A DNA stretch of 64,000 bases from Girardinichthys multiradiatus (taxonomy: Eukaryota; Chordata; Actinopteri; Cyprinodontiformes; Goodeidae): positions 7,775,663 to 7,839,662 of the forward strand of contig NC_061811.1 of the NCBI RefSeq assembly GCF_021462225.1. The letters run 5' to 3'. Positions 60,118 through 64,000 of this stretch are shown piece by piece; the stretch's first letter is position 1; each line of letters opens with the position of its first letter. The position numbers and the translations under genes are program-made. The notes beneath the pieces were generated by a model. The model saw only the letters and a program-made list of their open reading frames with translations. It did not search any database and was not told the DNA's origin.

Positions 60118-62150
60118 AATGGAATCTGCTGACGTGACGACGACATCATAGAAGATAGATATTTTGCTGAGGCAGAAATGCAGTTAATGCTTAGAATGAA
60201 AACACTTAATTCGGGAAGGTGCTGTAAATCAATTGTCTCAAACTGAACAACGCAGCACCGACCCGATATACCATTAGACGGGATAAGATAGAGAAGATGT
60301 ATATTAAAACAGTAAATGGTTCCTTAGCACCTGGTTAATAAAGGCAGAAAGTTGGTATAAATGTTCGAATGCGTAAATCAATATTTTGATATTCTACAGA
60401 GCAAACATGTTGCTTTTAAATGTACATCCCCCTAGTAGAGGGAGCTAATAATTTATTATATTAAAACTAGTAAACCTTCCTAAGTAAAGTCAGACAATAA
60501 AAATAAGTTGCGTTGCATTTAATTTATTGTACGGAGGAAATATGAAAGCGATGGTTACAAATTTAATAAATATACGTGGTAAAGCATTCAAGGAAAAGAC
60601 TATCAAGGATAAATGGGGGTTGTAAATATTTAAGGTCAATAATTCAATTATGGTAAATAATAAGGCAAAAGATTTAAAGTAGCATATCGTTAGAGTTATT
60701 GTTAGAGTTACTGAATGTATTTATGTTCTGTATATTTTTTAGCTATAATGATGTGTTCACATGCAAAGCTCTGACAACGAAAGGATTGAGAACCATCCGC
60801 TTGAGAGACCATCATTTTTAACTGAAACGAGGCCAAACTGAGCCACAGGAATCAGAGGTAGCTGCGTAATGACAAAATTTAGTGGCGAGAATAAACCAGT
60901 CTAGGCAGCTCCTGATTGACAGAGTTTGGACGCAGCTTTGGCAGAGAAGGATTTGTGATATGATAGAAAAATCTGGAAGCCATGTTTGAAAAGAAGGTCG
61001 AGAGGAATAAGTTTCACACTTATTCTACGCTCAGATAATTAGAGCAGAAGACGTTACTGAAATGCTTAAAGGCGGCTGAAAGCTCGACAAAAGGGATTTT
61101 TAGAAAGGTGGGGAGTAGATCATTTAAGCACGGCATTAAAGACATCAGGTAAAGCGAAACAGTGATCAACCTCAGGAGATAGTAAATAAGAGAAACCAGA
61201 TGAATGAGCTGCCCTGCAGGATTTGGAGCGGCGCCTGAGTGAGATGTCAGAAAACATGGAAGCATATGATCTACCTGGATGTAACGAGGAGTGGGAAACA
61301 CAGCGTGCTTAAAGGACAAATGAATGAGGAAACAGTTCAGAAAAAGAATGGAGTGATACATCTCACCCTTAGAGACGAGCCAGGACGACCGTTGCCATGG
61401 TGAATGTCAGTGGGAGGAGCCAGGAGTGGGTTGAACGTTATCTGAGCTAGAAGAGGAAATGCTGATGTGGCAGAATTAGAGGCGAACTTCTGGAGGAGCT
61501 GAGTAAAGAAGATATGAAACTCTGGAGAAAATCCATGGACGAGATGAATGAAGCAGAGAAGATTGTGAGATGACCGGAGTAGAAGAAGACGTCGGAGCCT
61601 GGGGAGCGGGAAGATCGGATTAGACGAGATCGGAGGAGAACCACTGGAGAAGCCGGGCCGGGTGACGCGGCGGCGGGAGCCGCGGTGAAGGCAGGGTGAC
61701 CTCGGTGACGCTTAGTAGGAGGATTGGAGGAGTTCTTAAGGCGCTTTCCACATGCCCGGAGCTGAGACGAGGGGAAAAGGGGCCATCAAGGCAGGAGGCC
61801 AGTCAAACGTTCCTACAAGCGGAGGAAGAGGAAGGAGGGCGGAATTCGTCACAAACAGTAGGAGGAACCGCCAAGTCGCCAGAAACTAGTCGGACATGTC
61901 GCAGCTGATCGTCGAAGCTCAGCAGAAGAGCAAAAGGTCTTTAAAAGTGATGCCCTGGGAGATGATTGGCTGAGGAGGAGTGCGGCCCTGCCGTTGATTG
62001 GAGCAGCCAGTGAGGAGTGATTGGACAGACGGGGTGGTGAGTCTTCCATGTTGAATTTTCGTTTCAACTCCATAACAACATCCGCCAAGCTTGTTTCATC
62101 CAATGATGGGAAAGACAAATCAAACAGCTAATAATGTCTATCTTTCAAAA

Positions 62151-64000
62151 GGTTTTATTTCTAGCGTCACTTGGACTGTTATAACCTCTAATAATATTAA
62201 TGTTAAATAAATCAAAAGCCAACATAAAAAGTTAATGCTAATAATTTAATAAACATCAACACTGCCACTTTTACTGAAGAAAATCTCTAGTCCAACGAGA
62301 CTAAAAGACAGTTTTGTAGGTTAAAGTTCATATCTGAGGTGTGTGTTCTTCATTACGGGGGTGCCAGATGGTTTTAAAACATCTGTGACCTCAGAGGCCA
62401 CATGTTAGGCTTAAAAACACTGAGTAGCACAATTTCACTTTGTACAAGATCATGCTCATAGTTTTTAATGTTTGCAACTTTATTTGTTACTTTGATGTTG
62501 AAAATCAAACTTTTTATGTGGAATTATGTTTTTTGTGTAATATGGTGTAGTGATGTTGGCTCGAAAAGATACACCAGACCTGTGAAGATCCACAGTTTCC
62601 TTCCTGAGATCCTGTATGTTTTCTTTAAATTTTGATACTTTAGCTCAAAATGTGGTTGGTTTCAAACTGTAAATGGACAGTATTTTGTAGTTTGCATACA
62701 TTGTATTAACACCAAAGGAAATAACATCAACTTGTGAACAAAAGGGGGTAGTAAATCTCATTTAAGTTGTTCATGTTCCCCAAAGTGCCAGTTGGACAAA
62801 CTGACAAACACAACCTTAGACCTCTGGCAGATTATTTTGGACAATCATTTAATTTCTGGTGTATATATCATTGAAACAATATGTACCTCAGCTCTCTACC
62901 ATCCCTGTCAGTTCTATAAGAATGTTTGTTTTGCAATTTTTATTTTAAACTTAGTGGTTTGTGTGCACAAAGAAGGACTTTGACTTTGGTTTCCAGCGCT
63001 CACATTGTATCAACAACTAGAATTATATCAACTTTATAAGAAATCAATTTCTGTTTTAAACATCTAATTTCAATTATGCTACAGGCACAAAAAACTTTAA
63101 TTCGGGTCTCGTGGCAGCGCTGTGTCAAACATTGACAACTAACCTGTGTATGCGACCCATTAGCCTGCTAAAGCACATTAATGTCCACCTAAAAGGAAAA
63201 TAAGGCTGAAATCTAAATGAAGATTTTTCCATTACAGCCATTAACCTACAATGAGAATGTGAGATTGAGCAGAAGGTTAGATTGAACGAGTAGGGACACA
63301 CTTAATTAGAACAACAATTCCTGTAAGTGGATGGATGTTCTTATAAACCCATTAAAACATCAATACTGTAGTGATCACTTGAAACTCTTTATGCTAATCA
63401 TTTTCTCTCACACACCAGCGCTGTGATGTGACACAAATAGATACAGTTCAGACAAATTATTGATTATGTGAGGGGGAACGTTTGCAGGATGCTTATTACG
63501 AAATGACCCGAGTAAAGATCCAGATTGTGTGTTTAAGTGTGAGTGTGACTGACAGTTATTGGCAGAATGACTCGCACTCATTTTTCACATTGTAGTCCTA
63601 CATAATGAAAGCACTTAAAAGTAGTTTATCTTTCACAGCCATGTTGTTTTCTTTGCTTTTTATTAGACATTTTGTTGAGAAAGCTTCTGCATTTTTCCAT
63701 TGGATAATAAAGAAAAGGACATCAGTCTCTGCGGAACAAGCGGCTGTCAATAAATCCATTTGGTTTTAATTGTGATTCTGTTTATTGAATCATTTTAATG
63801 GTGCACTAAATCTGTGTTTTCTTAGGCTAAAACCTCATTGACTTTCATTAGCTCTCTTGTTTCCTCTGCAATAACTCATTGCTGAAAATGATCCATGAAA
63901 ATGGATCAACTTAGCAAAACAAAGTTCAGGATTGTGAGTTTTTTTGGGATAGAGATCTGTAAAAACTATGCAAAAAAAGATGAACAGATGTTGGATGGGA
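62151..64000. other. Intergenic sequence to window end, nothing recognised
   Basis: No coding exon or classifiable repeat is visible; open frames are short and AT-rich. Confidence 0.5.

Larger units (their letters stand above)
57740..62150 (-). mobile_element. Degenerate DIRS/Ngaro-like tyrosine-recombinase retroelement (limits approximate)
   Basis: On the minus strand the order is: a GC-rich region with short frames that could be gag-like (62118-61380), an AT-rich stretch without coding signal (61380-60130), an RNase H domain (60117-59690), then a tyrosine recombinase C-terminus (59065-58748), then a hairpin repeat array. RNase H directly before a tyrosine recombinase is the DIRS/Ngaro order. 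No reverse transcriptase motif is found, so this copy is internally deleted or replaced. Split direct terminal repeats expected of this class were not found by eye. Confidence 0.7.

Noticed and set aside
61020..61361. 113-codon minus-strand frame as reverse transcriptase
   Set aside because: No RT motif (no YxDD or equivalent); the composition looks non-coding.

Overview
This window is teleost fish chromosomal DNA. The genes have vertebrate exon-intron structure with GT-AG introns. The repeats are those of a fish genome: many Tc1/mariner elements of different ages, a Rex3-type RTE LINE, tRNA-derived SINEs, a hAT-like element and a tyrosine-recombinase retroelement. I could not fix the species; a percomorph-type fish is plausible. 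No tool was run, and all homology calls are from recognition.

Three host genes are readable. (1) Bases 993-1412 (+) are the last coding exon of ADAM17 (TACE), encoding the cytoplasmic tail that ends in KETEC; its upstream exons lie outside the window. (2) Bases 3221-6520 (-) hold a complete six-exon IAH1, a GDSL/SGNH esterase of 243 aa. It is tail-to-tail with ADAM17, and the candidate poly(A) signals are about 100 bp apart. (3) Bases 9912-40589 (+) hold a complete RPAP1, the RNA polymerase II-associated protein, in 26 coding exons. The exons join in phase to a 1401-aa protein, close to the human length of 1393 aa. The three genes are not one pathway: ADAM17 is a membrane sheddase, IAH1 an esterase and RPAP1 a Pol II assembly and Mediator-link factor. 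IAH1-ADAM17 is an ancestral neighbour pair; RPAP1 beside them differs from the human arrangement.

The RPAP1 introns are loaded with transposons. A full-length Tc1 element with an intact 334-aa transposase lies at 10474-12083. An Incomer-like DD36E element with perfect 31-bp ends and an intact 343-aa transposase lies at 12276-13545. These two sit on either side of one 93-bp RPAP1 exon. A full-length Rex3 with an 8-bp target duplication (29221-32601) has a single in-frame stop. Several decayed Tc1 copies, a hAT-like element, an L2 piece and a SINE are also present.

Downstream of RPAP1 (41-64 kb) I recognise no host gene. This part holds a SINE nested in a palindromic MITE, a decayed RTE carrying a 247-bp TATC microsatellite, a second near-identical Tc1 copy with a nonsense codon (47370-48978), a 5'-truncated Rex3 (49970-50452), another SINE, and a degenerate DIRS/Ngaro-like element at about 57.7-62.1 kb. 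That element keeps RNase H and tyrosine-recombinase motifs and is followed by an unusual array of about 41-bp units, many of which can form a short hairpin whose stem bases co-vary. This array is the most unusual thing I found.
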